Shown in pieces: positions 8,603 to 18,235 of a stretch of 64,000 bases of DNA (positions are counted from its first letter, which is position 1; each line of letters begins with the position of its first letter). The notes under the pieces were generated by a model that worked only from the letters and a program-made list of their open reading frames with translations, did no database searches and was not told where the DNA came from. This stretch comes from an uncultured Prevotellaceae bacterium (lineage in GTDB: Bacteria; Bacteroidota; Bacteroidia; Bacteroidales; Muribaculaceae). The stretch is taken from assembly GCA_900318335.1 (NCBI GenBank), contig ONKF01000008.1:62001-126000 (forward strand), in the 5' to 3' direction. The position numbers and the translations under genes are program-made.

Positions 8603-8636
8603 ATGATGGGCGGCCACCGCAATGGCCGCCCATCAT
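8603..8636 (+). terminator. terminator after the secreted protein gene
   Basis: A perfect 14-bp stem ATGATGGGCGGCCA and complement with a CCGCAA loop, 28 bp after the stop codon. No T run follows, so efficiency is uncertain. Confidence 0.7.
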
Positions 8637-8658
8637 GTTGTATAGAGCCCCGTAATCC

Positions 8659-8825
8659 ATTGGTGTCCGGTAACACGTTTCAATCTCTGGTTGATGCACT
8701 GCCATAAGCCACCATCAGGTGGCTGCGTCGGGGACGGTTCGTCTGTCATGAAAACCCGCAGAGTTTTTGTGACTGAGGGACCGTCCCCTATTGCTGGTTT
8801 TACTTACGTTTTACAGGACACCAAT
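8659..8825. mobile_element. MITE-like element with about 20-bp terminal inverted repeats
   Basis: A 167-bp non-coding segment is bounded by inverted repeats matching at 18 of 20 positions: left 8659-8678 begins ATTGGTGTCCGGTAA, and right 8806-8825 reads inward ATTGGTGTCCTGTAA. Inside, 8730-8788 forms a second imperfect hairpin whose arms begin GGGGACGGT and end ACCGTCCCC. There is no transposase. The structure suggests a non-autonomous element mobilised in trans. Target duplication is not evident. Confidence 0.65.
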
Positions 8826-8831
8826 ATAAAA

Positions 8832-8867
8832 AATCCCGCCTGGCCCAATCGCGGGTGAGGCGGGATT
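8832..8867 (-). terminator. terminator at the end of the glp operon
   Basis: Stem AATCCCGCCT/AGGCGGGATT, followed on the minus strand by TTTTTT. It lies about 100 bp below the porin stop codon. Confidence 0.8.
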
Positions 8868-8967
8868 ACAGTGATTGATAGGAAAAATTGATTCTATTGA
8901 AAAACCTATGATGGTAATTAGATTTAAATTTTAGATTTTTTCAAACGATCACGTTGGCTGAACCCTA

Positions 8968-10308
8968 TTAGAAGGTGAACTGTACACGGGCCTGAGCCAT
9001 GTGTACGCTCTTGTCATAGGGGAGCCAATCCTTCTGCAGGCGGTGGTAGGTGTAATCCACCATGCAGAGGACGTAACGGTTGAAGCTGTAGTTCAGACCG
9101 ATGGTGTAGCTGTTGACCTTACCACCACCCACGCTCGATGAAGCGTAGGGCCAGTCTTCCATGTAACCGTTGGGATAGTACTGATTACGGCCGACGGCGT
9201 AGTACTCACCCTTGTTGACATCGTTCAGGCTGGTGTAGTTGTAGCGGGCAACAAGCTCGAGAGCCTTGCCGTCAAGGCCACCCAGAATACCTTCCTGCAT
9301 GTTGTAATGATAGGGGTTACCCAAGAGGAGGAAACCGGCCTCTACATAACCACCGTGGAAGTTGTCGCTACGCAGGGGGTTGGCAGCCAACCACCAGTCA
9401 TAGGAACCCCAGGTATCGATGTTGTTGTTGCTGGCCTCCCACAGGGTGTTGCTGTCGCGCTTCTTGGTGGTGTGCTTGTACATGTACTCACCACGTACGA
9501 ACAGGCGGTCGTTGTGATACAGCAACTCGGCACCGGCATCAAACACGTTGTTGATCCAGGGCAGCTCACATGACATGAACTCATCCTCCTCGTCAACGTA
9601 GGTCTCAAGGGGCTGACCCAGGTAGAGGGTCTTCTTGAGGACGTTGTTGGTCACCTCACCGCCACCGATGTGGGCAAAGCGAACGTTAGCACCCACGTGC
9701 AGGGTCTGGTTGTCATCGACGATGGGACGGAACAAGTAACGGCCAGAAACGGTCACACCGTTGAAACCAGCGTCAATCTTGTTATACTGGTTCTCGGTGA
9801 ACACACCCTGATAGGCCATGAAACGATTGCTGTTGAACTTGTAGCTGATACCCAGCTCACGGCCTTCACCCAGTGCGTTGCTCGAACCGGGACGGCTGAT
9901 GAAGTGGTAGCTACCCAACGAGGTGTTGCGGGCCATCGAACCAGCGGGGTCGTTATAGTAACCCACCTTGATGGCATGGGTGTTGTCGTCCTTGTCGAGG
10001 TGGCTGTACTGCAGGAAGATGTTCTTCTGAGCAAACTTACCATTGCCAAAACCGAAGTCGGCATAGAAATACCAGTTCTTATAGGTCATCGAGGTGCGGA
10101 TGCGGGCATCGGTAATCGAGGCACCACTCTGCATGGGGGTGAAGTCGGTATGATAGTAGGCAGCGTCGGCCATCATGCGGGCACCCACGGTGAACTTCAC
10201 TTGCTTCTCGGTGTTCTCGAGCTCCAGGGTGGGATCGGTATCGAAGTCCTGGGCTGCGGCTGTCAAGGCGAACAGAGCCAAAACAGGCATCAAAATATAT
10301 TTCTTCAT
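8968..10308 (-). CDS. OprO/OprP-like phosphate-selective porin
   Basis: A 446-residue outer-membrane beta-barrel with signal peptide (MKKYILMPVLALFALTAAAQ). The start of the mature protein, including VKFTVGARMMADAAYY, and the pattern of alternating amphipathic strands with aromatic girdle residues match the phosphate/polyphosphate-selective porin family. The C-terminus ends in an aromatic strand (MAQARVQFTF), the usual barrel-insertion signal. It is the last gene of the glp operon, directly after the secreted phosphodiesterase. It may admit phosphate, glycerophosphate or phosphodiesters; this specificity is inferred from position, not from residues. Confidence 0.85.
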   Translation of the reverse strand: MKKYILMPVLALFALTAAAQDFDTDPTLELENTEKQVKFTVGARMMADAAYYHTDFTPMQSGASITDARIRTSMTYKNWYFYADFGFGNGKFAQKNIFLQYSHLDKDDNTHAIKVGYYNDPAGSMARNTSLGSYHFISRPGSSNALGEGRELGISYKFNSNRFMAYQGVFTENQYNKIDAGFNGVTVSGRYLFRPIVDDNQTLHVGANVRFAHIGGGEVTNNVLKKTLYLGQPLETYVDEEDEFMSCELPWINNVFDAGAELLYHNDRLFVRGEYMYKHTTKKRDSNTLWEASNNNIDTWGSYDWWLAANPLRSDNFHGGYVEAGFLLLGNPYHYNMQEGILGGLDGKALELVARYNYTSLNDVNKGEYYAVGRNQYYPNGYMEDWPYASSSVGGGKVNSYTIGLNYSFNRYVLCMVDYTYHRLQKDWLPYDKSVHMAQARVQFTF

Positions 10309-10360
10309 ATTAAATTGTGTCGATTTAATGTTGATAATGTTAGATAAACTTGGCTATGCA

Positions 10361-12043
10361 TTAGTAACCCAGTCGTGAGAGGGTAGCCTTAGCATCGGGA
10401 ACGATGCAGGGAGCCTGTGAGTTGTCGTACTTCTGACCGGCGTGGAACGGATTGGGCAGCGCAGGGTTGCAACGGAAACCGTTCTCAATCATGTACTGCA
10501 ACGAAATCTCGCTGCGGTTGGTGAAGTAACCGTCCAGATATACGGGAACACTGTTAGAACCGGTGAAGTTGGTGAAGGGGGTTGCGGGGATGGTGAGACG
10601 CAGCACGTCGTCAAACATCGTGGTGTTACCCTGACCATAGTAATCAACATAGTAGCCCATGTACTTGGCCATCTGTGCCCAGCTGTCGAAGCTGTAGGGA
10701 TGGTTGAGCATGCCGGCCTTGCGGATCATGTAGGCCTGCCAGGGCTGGTTCATTTCGGGATAGTTGTTAGGAGCGCCAGAGATAGCCGGACCGATGATGT
10801 GGGCACCATACTCCTGAGCGTAGCGGATAAAGTCGGCATAGCCAGTGGGGGTGTCATAAGCGATATCGGTAGCATAGGGGGGCTCACTGATCCACAGCAG
10901 GAAGCACATGGGAATCTGGCCCTTGAATACGTCATAGGCGCGGTGCAAAGCGTCAAACGAGAAGGTTTGCAGGATGACCTTACCGTTGGTGTTACCAACG
11001 TTAACCTTGCCATTCTGATAGAAGGTGGTGCTGGTGCTGGGTTTGGTGACGATATTCCAGCCACACTCGGCGAGCACGTTGTAAACGCGAACCTCCATAT
11101 CCTTGGGGTTCAACCAGCTCTCCTTGAACTCGATATAGATACCGGGACGGTTGCCGGTGTCCTGCTCGTCGGCTACATAGGCGTTGGCGAAGTCATACTC
11201 CACAAAGTCCATGTACTTGGCGGCATAGGTGTACTTCACGTTAGCGTCGTCACACTTAACGGTCTCCTTGGTTGAGTTGTAGATCTGCTCCAAGGTCATA
11301 TCTTTGTACTTGTCCTTGATTCTGTAAGTCAAGACACGCTCGCCATTCTCGTCGCGGCGCAGCTTCTTACCCTCGGCAAATGCGATCTGGTCCTGCAGGG
11401 CCGATACGTACTGGCCGTCGCTGTAACGGATCTTGCCATCCTGGAAGTAACCGTTGTGGCTTGCAGCGAAGCCGGGACGGGCATTCTCCATAGAGGTCTG
11501 GTTGAACCAGCTACCGGCGTCGAGCATCAGCAGCTCGGCATAGTAGTAAGACAGGGTGTAGAACGTACGGAAGTCGTTCACGTCACGCTTGTACTGAGCT
11601 TCGATGTCAGCCTCACTGAAGTGCTGGCTGCCGTCGGCATTGCGGAAGCTGCGGTAGAAAGCCTTGCGGGTCGAGGGTACATAGTCACTGAACACGTACT
11701 GGATGTTGGTGGTACGCTTCAGGTTCTCATCGTGGTTGGCAAGCACGATACCGTCCTTGGTAGCCTGCATATCGCTCTCCAGATAGTCAGCACCCATTTC
11801 ACGGGCCCAACGCCAAGATGCCTCGGTCTCCTCGGGAGTCCAGAAGATAGAGCCACGGTGGGCTGCTACGGCATACAAGGGCACATAATCACGCACCTTT
11901 GCCAGATTCTCGGGCAGGACAGAAACCTCGATCCTGCGGGCATCGGTGTTCTCATTGGTGAACTGCTGTTCATCCTCACATGAGGTGAAGGTTGCAAGCA
12001 CAACTGCGCTCAACAGACCTACTCTAACGAGATGTTTAAACAT
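10361..12043 (-). CDS. glycerophosphodiester phosphodiesterase lipoprotein
   Basis: A 560-residue enzyme of the GDPD family, which hydrolyses glycerophosphodiesters (deacylated phospholipids) to glycerol-3-phosphate and an alcohol. The N-terminus has a lipobox (VVLATFTSC), so it is probably a periplasmic or surface lipoprotein. Catalytic motifs are visible: AHRG, then ESDMQATKDG (metal-binding Glu and Asp) and ANHDENLKRTTN. It is longer than E. coli GlpQ (about 360 residues), with an insertion after the NHD motif. It sits between the G3P transporter gene and the porin gene, so it likely feeds G3P to the transporter. Confidence 0.92.
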   Translation of the reverse strand: MFKHLVRVGLLSAVVLATFTSCEDEQQFTNENTDARRIEVSVLPENLAKVRDYVPLYAVAAHRGSIFWTPEETEASWRWAREMGADYLESDMQATKDGIVLANHDENLKRTTNIQYVFSDYVPSTRKAFYRSFRNADGSQHFSEADIEAQYKRDVNDFRTFYTLSYYYAELLMLDAGSWFNQTSMENARPGFAASHNGYFQDGKIRYSDGQYVSALQDQIAFAEGKKLRRDENGERVLTYRIKDKYKDMTLEQIYNSTKETVKCDDANVKYTYAAKYMDFVEYDFANAYVADEQDTGNRPGIYIEFKESWLNPKDMEVRVYNVLAECGWNIVTKPSTSTTFYQNGKVNVGNTNGKVILQTFSFDALHRAYDVFKGQIPMCFLLWISEPPYATDIAYDTPTGYADFIRYAQEYGAHIIGPAISGAPNNYPEMNQPWQAYMIRKAGMLNHPYSFDSWAQMAKYMGYYVDYYGQGNTTMFDDVLRLTIPATPFTNFTGSNSVPVYLDGYFTNRSEISLQYMIENGFRCNPALPNPFHAGQKYDNSQAPCIVPDAKATLSRLGY

Positions 12044-12088
12044 AAGTTAAGTAATTTTTAAATGAATAATTATTTGTACTATAGTTGA

Positions 12089-13516
12089 TTATTTCTTTTC
12101 TTCGATCTTCTCGCCCTTACGGTCGGCAACAAGATACTGCTCCTCCTTGTAGGTCAGCGCCATAAAGAAGATAGCACCCAAGCAACCCACAATGAGCAGG
12201 ATGAACGGCATATCCCAACCGCCAGTGCTCTCGGCCACATAACCGAGAACGCTATTAGCCAGAATAGCGGTACCCAGCACGTAACCCATGAAACCGGTCA
12301 GACCAGCGGCAGTGCCGGCGGCATTCTTCGGTGCCAGGTCAAGGGCCTGCACGCCAATGAGCATCACGGGACCATAGATGAGGAAGCCGATGGCGATCAA
12401 GCAGCCGATAACCACGCTCAAGTTAGTCATATTCTGCCAGTAGACGACGATGGCCACAATAATCAGCGCCATGAAAATCATCGTGGGCAGCGCGCGGCGG
12501 CCATTAAACACCTTGTCGCTCAACCAGCCACAGAAGATGGTGCCGGGGATGGCAGCGATCTCATAGGCAAAGTAAGCCCAACCGGCGTTCTTGATGTCCA
12601 CGCCCTGCTCGCTCAGGATGGTGGGAGCCCAGTCCAGACAACCGTAGCGCACCATGTAAATAAAGGAGTTGGCCAGCGCAATGTACCACAAGAACTTGTT
12701 GCTGAGGACGGTCTTGAAGATTTCCTTCACGCTCAGCGACTGCTCGCTCTTCTTCTCGTCGTAGTTCTTGGAAGCGCTACCGCTCCACTTCTCAATCGAG
12801 GGCAGGCCACAGGATTGGGGCGTGTCACGGATGAGGACATAAGCGATAATCGCAATCAGGATAGCCACTGCGGCGGGGAAAGCGTAGGTACCGATCAGGA
12901 AGTACATCTTGGTGTCGGCGCCATAGAACCACGAGCCGAACCACATGGCGCCATAGGCGGCCATGGGACCAACGAGGGCACCACCCACGTTGTGCGCACA
13001 GTTCCACACGCTCATCCAGGTGCCACGCTCCTTGATGGAGAACCAGCGGGTCATCACACGTCCACACGGAGGCCAGCCCATTCCCTGGAACCAACCCACG
13101 AGGAAGTTGAACGCACCCATCAGGAAGACCGCGAGGCCGCGGCGCTCGGGATGATTGATCGGGTCAAGCATCGTGATGGGCACCATCATGAACAGCATGG
13201 CGATGGCCGACAGGATCAAGCCCAGAGGCAGGAAACGGCGCGCATTGCTGCGGTCGCTGATGCTGGCCATGACAAACTTAGAGAAGCCATAGGCCACAGC
13301 ATTCATCGCCAGGGCAGTACCCAGCATACCCTTGGTGAAACCGAAGGGCTCGAGCATGGGAATCGCCATGGAGAAATTCTTTCTCACCAGGTAGAAACCG
13401 GCATAGCCGATGAAGATGCCGATAAAGACTTGCCAGCGCAGTCTCTTGTATTTGGCATCGGCTTCGGGGCCGGTCTGTTCCGGCTTATAGGCCGGGGGAG
13501 CTAAAAAACTTGCCAT
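12089..13516 (-). CDS. glpT: glycerol-3-phosphate transporter, MFS
   Basis: A 475-residue major facilitator of the organophosphate:phosphate antiporter group. It exchanges external G3P for internal phosphate at the inner membrane. The start RWQVFIGIFIGYAGFYLVRKNFSMAIPML matches the GlpT/UhpT signature with its key arginine, and MGWPPCGRVMTRWFSIKERG follows in the first half. Two sets of six hydrophobic helices flank a charged middle loop (about residues 230-260). Context between the G3P dehydrogenase and GDPD genes supports G3P rather than hexose phosphate. The charged tail and roughly 45-bp spacing to the next gene fit a single operon. Confidence 0.93.
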   Translation of the reverse strand: MASFLAPPAYKPEQTGPEADAKYKRLRWQVFIGIFIGYAGFYLVRKNFSMAIPMLEPFGFTKGMLGTALAMNAVAYGFSKFVMASISDRSNARRFLPLGLILSAIAMLFMMVPITMLDPINHPERRGLAVFLMGAFNFLVGWFQGMGWPPCGRVMTRWFSIKERGTWMSVWNCAHNVGGALVGPMAAYGAMWFGSWFYGADTKMYFLIGTYAFPAAVAILIAIIAYVLIRDTPQSCGLPSIEKWSGSASKNYDEKKSEQSLSVKEIFKTVLSNKFLWYIALANSFIYMVRYGCLDWAPTILSEQGVDIKNAGWAYFAYEIAAIPGTIFCGWLSDKVFNGRRALPTMIFMALIIVAIVVYWQNMTNLSVVIGCLIAIGFLIYGPVMLIGVQALDLAPKNAAGTAAGLTGFMGYVLGTAILANSVLGYVAESTGGWDMPFILLIVGCLGAIFFMALTYKEEQYLVADRKGEKIEEKK

Positions 13517-13580
13517 AATTTTTTAAAGTTTTTAGTTTTAAGTTGATTGTTTTTATAATAGATGTATTGTTCGTATGCCA

Positions 13581-14840
13581 TTATAGTCCGTTGGCACGGC
13601 GGGTGGCTTCGACGTCGAGCGCATCGGCAAGGATGCTGATGGGGTTCTCGACGGGACGGGAGGTGGACATCTCAATCTGCCACTTGCAGGTTTCACAGTC
13701 GGTGGCAACGGCATCGACCTGAGCCTGCTCAATCGACTTGAACAGGGTCGAGCCGATGGCCTGGGAGCGCTCGTAGTTCTCCTTCTTGAAGCCATAGGTG
13801 CCCGAGATGCCGCAGCACTCCTGGTCGAGTACCACGAGCTCGAGACCCGGTATCATGCGCAACATTTCTATACTATAGAGCTGCCAACCCATGCGCTGCA
13901 TGTGGCAAGCGGTGTGATAGGCGATGCGACGCTTATAGTCCTGCTTAAAGACGAGTTTCACTTTCTCCTCATCCACAAGACGATAGATAAATCTCGTGGC
14001 GAGCATGATGTCATTGCGCACATCACCCGTGTCGACGCCCAGCATCGAGGGATACTCGTCGCGCAGGTTGAAGGTACAGCTCGAACTTGTGGTGAGCACC
14101 GTGCGGTGGTCCATGTTAACGGCCTGGCGGATGCTTGCCGCATTGACGCGGGCCTGGCGCTTAGCCTGCTTGTACAATCCATTGGCTATCAGAGCCACAC
14201 CACAGCACTGCTCCTTGCCCAGCAAGTGCACGCCATATCCCATGGCGTTCATCAGCTTGACAAGGTCTTGGCCCAACTTGGGGAAGTTGTAGTTCACATA
14301 GCAGCCGTGGAAGTAGCTCACATGGTGGGGATAAGCCTCCTGGTCCTGGGCGGCATGGCGCTTGTACCAGGTCTCAAATTTGGTGCGGCTGTAGGCGGGA
14401 AATGTGCGGTGCTTGTCGATGGCCATCACGCTGTGCATGACCATCTTGGTGGGCTTGAGGCCCAGTGTGGCATTGGCCACGGGCGCCACCAGATTGGCTA
14501 CCGTACCCAGCAAGTCGGTGTTGGCAAGCATGGTGTCACGCAGGCTGGCGCGCTTGCCCTCCCCTGCCGTCATGCGGGCATGCTGGATGATGTCGGCGAT
14601 ATGGACACCGCTGGGACATGCCACTTCACAGCGCTTGCAGTTCAAGCATAGCTTGAGCATCTTGTCATAGTAAGCGGGATCCTTCAAGCGGTAGCGCTCA
14701 CCATCGGGACCGGCCTGTTTGGGACCGGGATAGTCGGTAGTCACAGCGGCAACTGGGCAGACGGTCGTGCAGATGGAGCACTTGGTGCACTGCTCAAAGT
14801 TGTTCTCGCTGATGTTGCACTTTTGCATATTATCAGCCAT
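13581..14840 (-). CDS. glpC: anaerobic glycerol-3-phosphate dehydrogenase subunit C
   Basis: A 419-residue iron-sulfur subunit that anchors GlpAB to the membrane and passes electrons to menaquinone. Two 4Fe-4S ferredoxin motifs are clear: Cys18, 21, 24, 28 and Cys65, 68, 71, 75. Two CCG domains follow (EQCCGVALIANG and QECCGISGTYGF), as in GlpC and heterodisulfide reductase-type subunits. Length is close to E. coli GlpC (396). It lies about 110 bp after glpB in the same operon. The shorter upstream reading frames on the other strand are shadows. Confidence 0.95.
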   Translation of the reverse strand: MADNMQKCNISENNFEQCTKCSICTTVCPVAAVTTDYPGPKQAGPDGERYRLKDPAYYDKMLKLCLNCKRCEVACPSGVHIADIIQHARMTAGEGKRASLRDTMLANTDLLGTVANLVAPVANATLGLKPTKMVMHSVMAIDKHRTFPAYSRTKFETWYKRHAAQDQEAYPHHVSYFHGCYVNYNFPKLGQDLVKLMNAMGYGVHLLGKEQCCGVALIANGLYKQAKRQARVNAASIRQAVNMDHRTVLTTSSSCTFNLRDEYPSMLGVDTGDVRNDIMLATRFIYRLVDEEKVKLVFKQDYKRRIAYHTACHMQRMGWQLYSIEMLRMIPGLELVVLDQECCGISGTYGFKKENYERSQAIGSTLFKSIEQAQVDAVATDCETCKWQIEMSTSRPVENPISILADALDVEATRRANGL

Positions 14841-14950
14841 AATATCCCTTTAAAAAATCATCAATCAAATCGTTATCTATCTAATCTATCTTCTATTGAA
14901 GCCTCATCGCTGTGCGGCTTCGACCGCTATATGATAGTTAATGCGGTATT

Positions 14951-16192
14951 TCATTTGGTGGCCAGGATGGACTGGGCCACTGCGAGTGCCGTCAGCAGCG
15001 ACACGCCTGTGCCGTCACACATCTTGATGGCGTCGTGTCCACTCAGGACCGAGCCGATGGCTCGCAGGTTCTGGATTGTCTTGCCCTGTTTCATGCATCG
15101 CAACTCGCTATCGGTCTTGACGCCATAGCGCGTATAGGCCTGCGGCTCCAGTATGCCGAAACGGGTCCACTGCTCGCGGTCGGCATCGGCGTCCACATCG
15201 AGGTCCATGATGGGCTCATACACCCGTTCATAGTCGGCAATCAAGCCACGGCTGATAAACGAGCCCGTAGCGAGCACAAACTGATCGGCCTTGAGCGGCA
15301 TGTCACCCAATTTGGCTGTGGTGACGCTGGTCAGGCGGTCGCCGTCGAGCGTGGCGCTCACGGCTGAATCCCCCATGAGGTAGGTGCCGCCCAGCATTTG
15401 GAAGTAGTGGCGCAGCAATGCCTGCATGCGGTTACCTGACACCGAGGGCGGCAAGGTGGCCACCAGCCGCAGCGGCTTGTTCACCATCGATTGCAGGGTG
15501 TCGATGCTATCCTCGTCGCTCAACACGCTCGGCATGAGCACCATGTCGGCATTCACGGCAAGAGCGTTAATCTGATTGGCCACGCGCTGAAGCGAAGTGT
15601 TGCTCACCAAATGCTTAGCCAGACTGCTGGCGCGCATCTCGCTGGGACTGCGGCGCAGGGCCGTGATGTCGTCGGTGGTGAACTCTATCGTCTCGACCTC
15701 AAATCCAAGTTCGCGCAATCCATTGGCCAGCATGCCGTTGGGTTCATCAAAGAAACCCCTGACACACATCAGGGCGAGACGCTTGCAGGGCAATTTGTCC
15801 AAGTCATCAATGCGCACGTGACTCTTCAGCGTCAGCCAAGCGGGCTTGGCGACGCCCATCGGAGTGATGCGCCAGTGGTTAGCGGCAGGGGTGCCTTCTA
15901 CCCTGATGCCGGCGTCGGCCAGCAGGCTCTGGGCCTGGTCGGCCAGCGTGGCAATGCGGTCAGCGCCGATTTTGCGGTAAGGATGACCCTCAGGCAAGGT
16001 GGCGATGGCATCGAGCGGTGCGGTGACGGTCTTGCCGTCGATCTGCCCCAGCAGTTCCATCGAACCGCCGTTAAAGAGCAGTGTGCTTTGTCCAGAGGCG
16101 ACGATAGCCACACGCTGGCCGCGCTTGGCAAGTGCGATACCACACACGAGGCCACTCAGTCCTCCACCCATGATCACAGTGTCCATTCTCAT
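14951..16192 (-). CDS. glpB: anaerobic glycerol-3-phosphate dehydrogenase subunit B
   Basis: A 413-residue flavoprotein subunit with the N-terminal dinucleotide-binding motif DTVIMGGGLSGLVCGIALAKRG, followed by STLLFNGGSMELLG, typical of GlpB. It forms the catalytic dimer with GlpA (G3P to dihydroxyacetone phosphate under anaerobic conditions). The start codon overlaps the glpA stop by 4 bp (ATGA at 16189-16192), which indicates translational coupling and supports this start. Confidence 0.95.
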   Translation of the reverse strand: MRMDTVIMGGGLSGLVCGIALAKRGQRVAIVASGQSTLLFNGGSMELLGQIDGKTVTAPLDAIATLPEGHPYRKIGADRIATLADQAQSLLADAGIRVEGTPAANHWRITPMGVAKPAWLTLKSHVRIDDLDKLPCKRLALMCVRGFFDEPNGMLANGLRELGFEVETIEFTTDDITALRRSPSEMRASSLAKHLVSNTSLQRVANQINALAVNADMVLMPSVLSDEDSIDTLQSMVNKPLRLVATLPPSVSGNRMQALLRHYFQMLGGTYLMGDSAVSATLDGDRLTSVTTAKLGDMPLKADQFVLATGSFISRGLIADYERVYEPIMDLDVDADADREQWTRFGILEPQAYTRYGVKTDSELRCMKQGKTIQNLRAIGSVLSGHDAIKMCDGTGVSLLTALAVAQSILATK

Positions 16193-17832
16193 TGCACGTC
16201 CTCCTTTCCTGTCCTGTCAACAGCCATATCAAGTCCACACAAACCCTCGTAGATGGCAGCGGTCAACTGCGCCTCGCGCAGGGTATCACCCCAAGCCACG
16301 GGCCTCATGCCTTTCCAGCGCTCGTCGAGGAAGGCGGCAAGGTCTTCCTGAGCACCCTTCACGTCATGGCTGAATTCGCCCATCAGCGATGCGGCACGGC
16401 AGGAGCAGAGCTTACCCTGGCAGGTGCCCATGCCCACACGCGTGCGGCGGCGCAGGTTCACCAGATTGTGCACATGCAACTGGTGGACAGCATATTTGAT
16501 TTCGCCCACGGTGACGCCTTCACACTCACACACCAGGGCGTTATCGATATCGTTATCTTTCTCGATGCGGGCCGCAAGAGAGCCGTGACGGCCGATAGCG
16601 GCACGCTGGCCGAAGCTGTAGCGCTTGGTCATGTCGCGCTGGTCGGGCGCGCCTTCCTCTGAGCCGGGCAGAGGCTGGGTGGCGGTGACACAGGGTGCCG
16701 TATTACCCAACTTGGCGCACACGGCATTGGTAGCTATCTCGCCCATCAGGCGATAAGTCATCATCTTGCCGCCCGTGATGGTGATAAAGCCCTCCAGGCC
16801 ATCGCGCTGGGCGTGATCCAGACACACGATGCCGCGGCTGATGCTGCGACCGCTCGGGTCATCATCACTGGCAACCAGGGGACGAACACCGGCATAGGCA
16901 CGGATAATCCTTGTCGTGGCCAGCGACGGGGCGATCTTCACGCCCTCCTTGAGCAGCACGTCAACCTCCTCGCGCGTCACGCGCATGTCATCGACTGTCT
17001 CGATGGGGATGCGGTCACTGGTAGTACCGATGACGCACACGGTGTCGTCAGGCACGAGGATGTCGGCATTGGCGGGCTTACGGCAGCGGTTGATGACCAT
17101 GTTGTTCACACGGTGGCCAAAGATGAGCAACGCTCCCCTGGCAGGGAACATTGATATATTGACGCCCGCCATCGCGGCGATGCGCTGGCCCCAGATGCCA
17201 CAGGCGTTAACCACCACGCGGCCCCTCACCTCGACGTGCTCGCCATTGCGCTTGTTGAGCAGTTTGACTCCCTCAACGCGGTTCTGGTTCACAATCATGC
17301 CCTCCACCTCGTGGTAGTTGAGTGTCTCGGCACCATGCAAGCGGGCGTCGAGCAGGTTGGCAACGGTCAGGCGGAAGGGGTCGATCGACGCGTCAGGGAT
17401 GCGAACGGCACCAATCAGGTCGGGATTCACGGCGGGCTCGATGAGGCGAGCCTCATCGGGATCGATGACATCGGCACGGATACCCGCACGCTGGCAAGCG
17501 TCAACAAAGGTGCGCTGGTAACCCAGGTCATCCTCGGGCAACGTGATGAACAAGCCATCGGTCTCCTCGACACAGTGACGCGCGATGCGACGCAGTATCA
17601 TGTTCTCGCTGATGCACTCACTGGCGCTCTCGCCGTCGGTCACGGCATAGCGCGCACCGCTATGCATCAGGCCGTGGTTGCGGCCCGTGGCGCCAGTGCT
17701 GTAGTCGTTACGCTCGACGAGCAGCACTTTCAGACCACGCAGGGCGCAATCACGCGCGGTGCCGGCGCCCGTAGCTCCGCCACCGATGATGATCACGTCA
17801 TATTCGTTTTTATAAACTTCGTTTGTTACCAT
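16189..17832 (-). CDS. glpA: anaerobic glycerol-3-phosphate dehydrogenase subunit A
   Basis: A 547-residue FAD enzyme oxidising G3P. The start at 17832 (MVTNEVYKNEYDVIIIGGGATGAG) is chosen because the FAD motif follows at the usual distance; an 11-codon longer frame exists. Further motifs are GRNHGLMHSGARYAV and the C-terminal BFD-like 2Fe-2S domain, with cysteines in VCECEGVT and GTCQGKLCSC. It is the first gene of the six-gene operon and stands divergent from the DeoR-type regulator across a 440-bp region full of TTTCG motifs. Confidence 0.95.
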   Translation of the reverse strand: MVTNEVYKNEYDVIIIGGGATGAGTARDCALRGLKVLLVERNDYSTGATGRNHGLMHSGARYAVTDGESASECISENMILRRIARHCVEETDGLFITLPEDDLGYQRTFVDACQRAGIRADVIDPDEARLIEPAVNPDLIGAVRIPDASIDPFRLTVANLLDARLHGAETLNYHEVEGMIVNQNRVEGVKLLNKRNGEHVEVRGRVVVNACGIWGQRIAAMAGVNISMFPARGALLIFGHRVNNMVINRCRKPANADILVPDDTVCVIGTTSDRIPIETVDDMRVTREEVDVLLKEGVKIAPSLATTRIIRAYAGVRPLVASDDDPSGRSISRGIVCLDHAQRDGLEGFITITGGKMMTYRLMGEIATNAVCAKLGNTAPCVTATQPLPGSEEGAPDQRDMTKRYSFGQRAAIGRHGSLAARIEKDNDIDNALVCECEGVTVGEIKYAVHQLHVHNLVNLRRRTRVGMGTCQGKLCSCRAASLMGEFSHDVKGAQEDLAAFLDERWKGMRPVAWGDTLREAQLTAAIYEGLCGLDMAVDRTGKEDVQ

Positions 17833-17951
17833 AAATGAACATTTTAAGGTAGCAAAACTAATCATTTTTGGTCACATTGCACTTCGGTTTCACCACATTT
17901 CTCAATCGGGTCACCCGAGACGATACATTGTGTCATTAATTAGTTTCGTTG

Positions 17952-17981
17952 CAAAGGTATAAACTGTAATTGAATTGACAA
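17952..17981 (-). promoter_or_regulatory. promoter of the glpABCT operon
   Basis: Minus strand TTG (17979-17981), 19 bp, TACCTTTG (17952-17959). The leader to the glpA ATG is about 110 nt. A TTTCGTT half-site (17944-17950) touches the -7 element, where a repressor could act. Confidence 0.7.
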
Positions 17982-18084
17982 AATAATTTCGATATTATTT
18001 TGCGTTTTCTTGCAAAAAAGTTTCTCAAGTCACTAAAATATAAAGGAATAGAACAACCAAAAACCACAGAATCAAGAGAAAAGT

Positions 18085-18187
18085 ATATTTCGTTTTTAGG
18101 TTAAAAATATTTCGTTTTACAAAAGAAACGAGAGGATAATTTTCCAAAATAGGCAAGATTTTGGTTTCATTTCGAAAATTTTCGAAA
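18085..18187. promoter_or_regulatory. candidate GlpR operator cluster
   Basis: Two direct repeats ATATTTCGTTTT (18085-18096 and 18107-18118) are 22 bp apart. The second faces an inverted AAACG (18126-18130). A perfect 18-bp palindrome, TTTCGAAAATTTTCGAAA, occupies 18170-18187. A further TTTCGTTTCG lies at the glpR start. DeoR-family sugar-phosphate repressors are known to bind TTCG-containing repeats, so these are plausible sites for the divergently encoded regulator. Confidence 0.55.
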
Positions 18188-18204
18188 CTTTTCCGCATTT
18201 TTTC

Positions 18205-18235
18205 TTGGTCGGTTTGATAGTTTCACTTATTTTTG
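18205..18235 (+). promoter_or_regulatory. promoter of the DeoR-family regulator gene
   Basis: TTG (18205-18207), 20 bp, TATTTTTG (18228-18235), 37 bp before the ATG at 18272. It supports that start over the longer frame from 18233. Confidence 0.7.
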
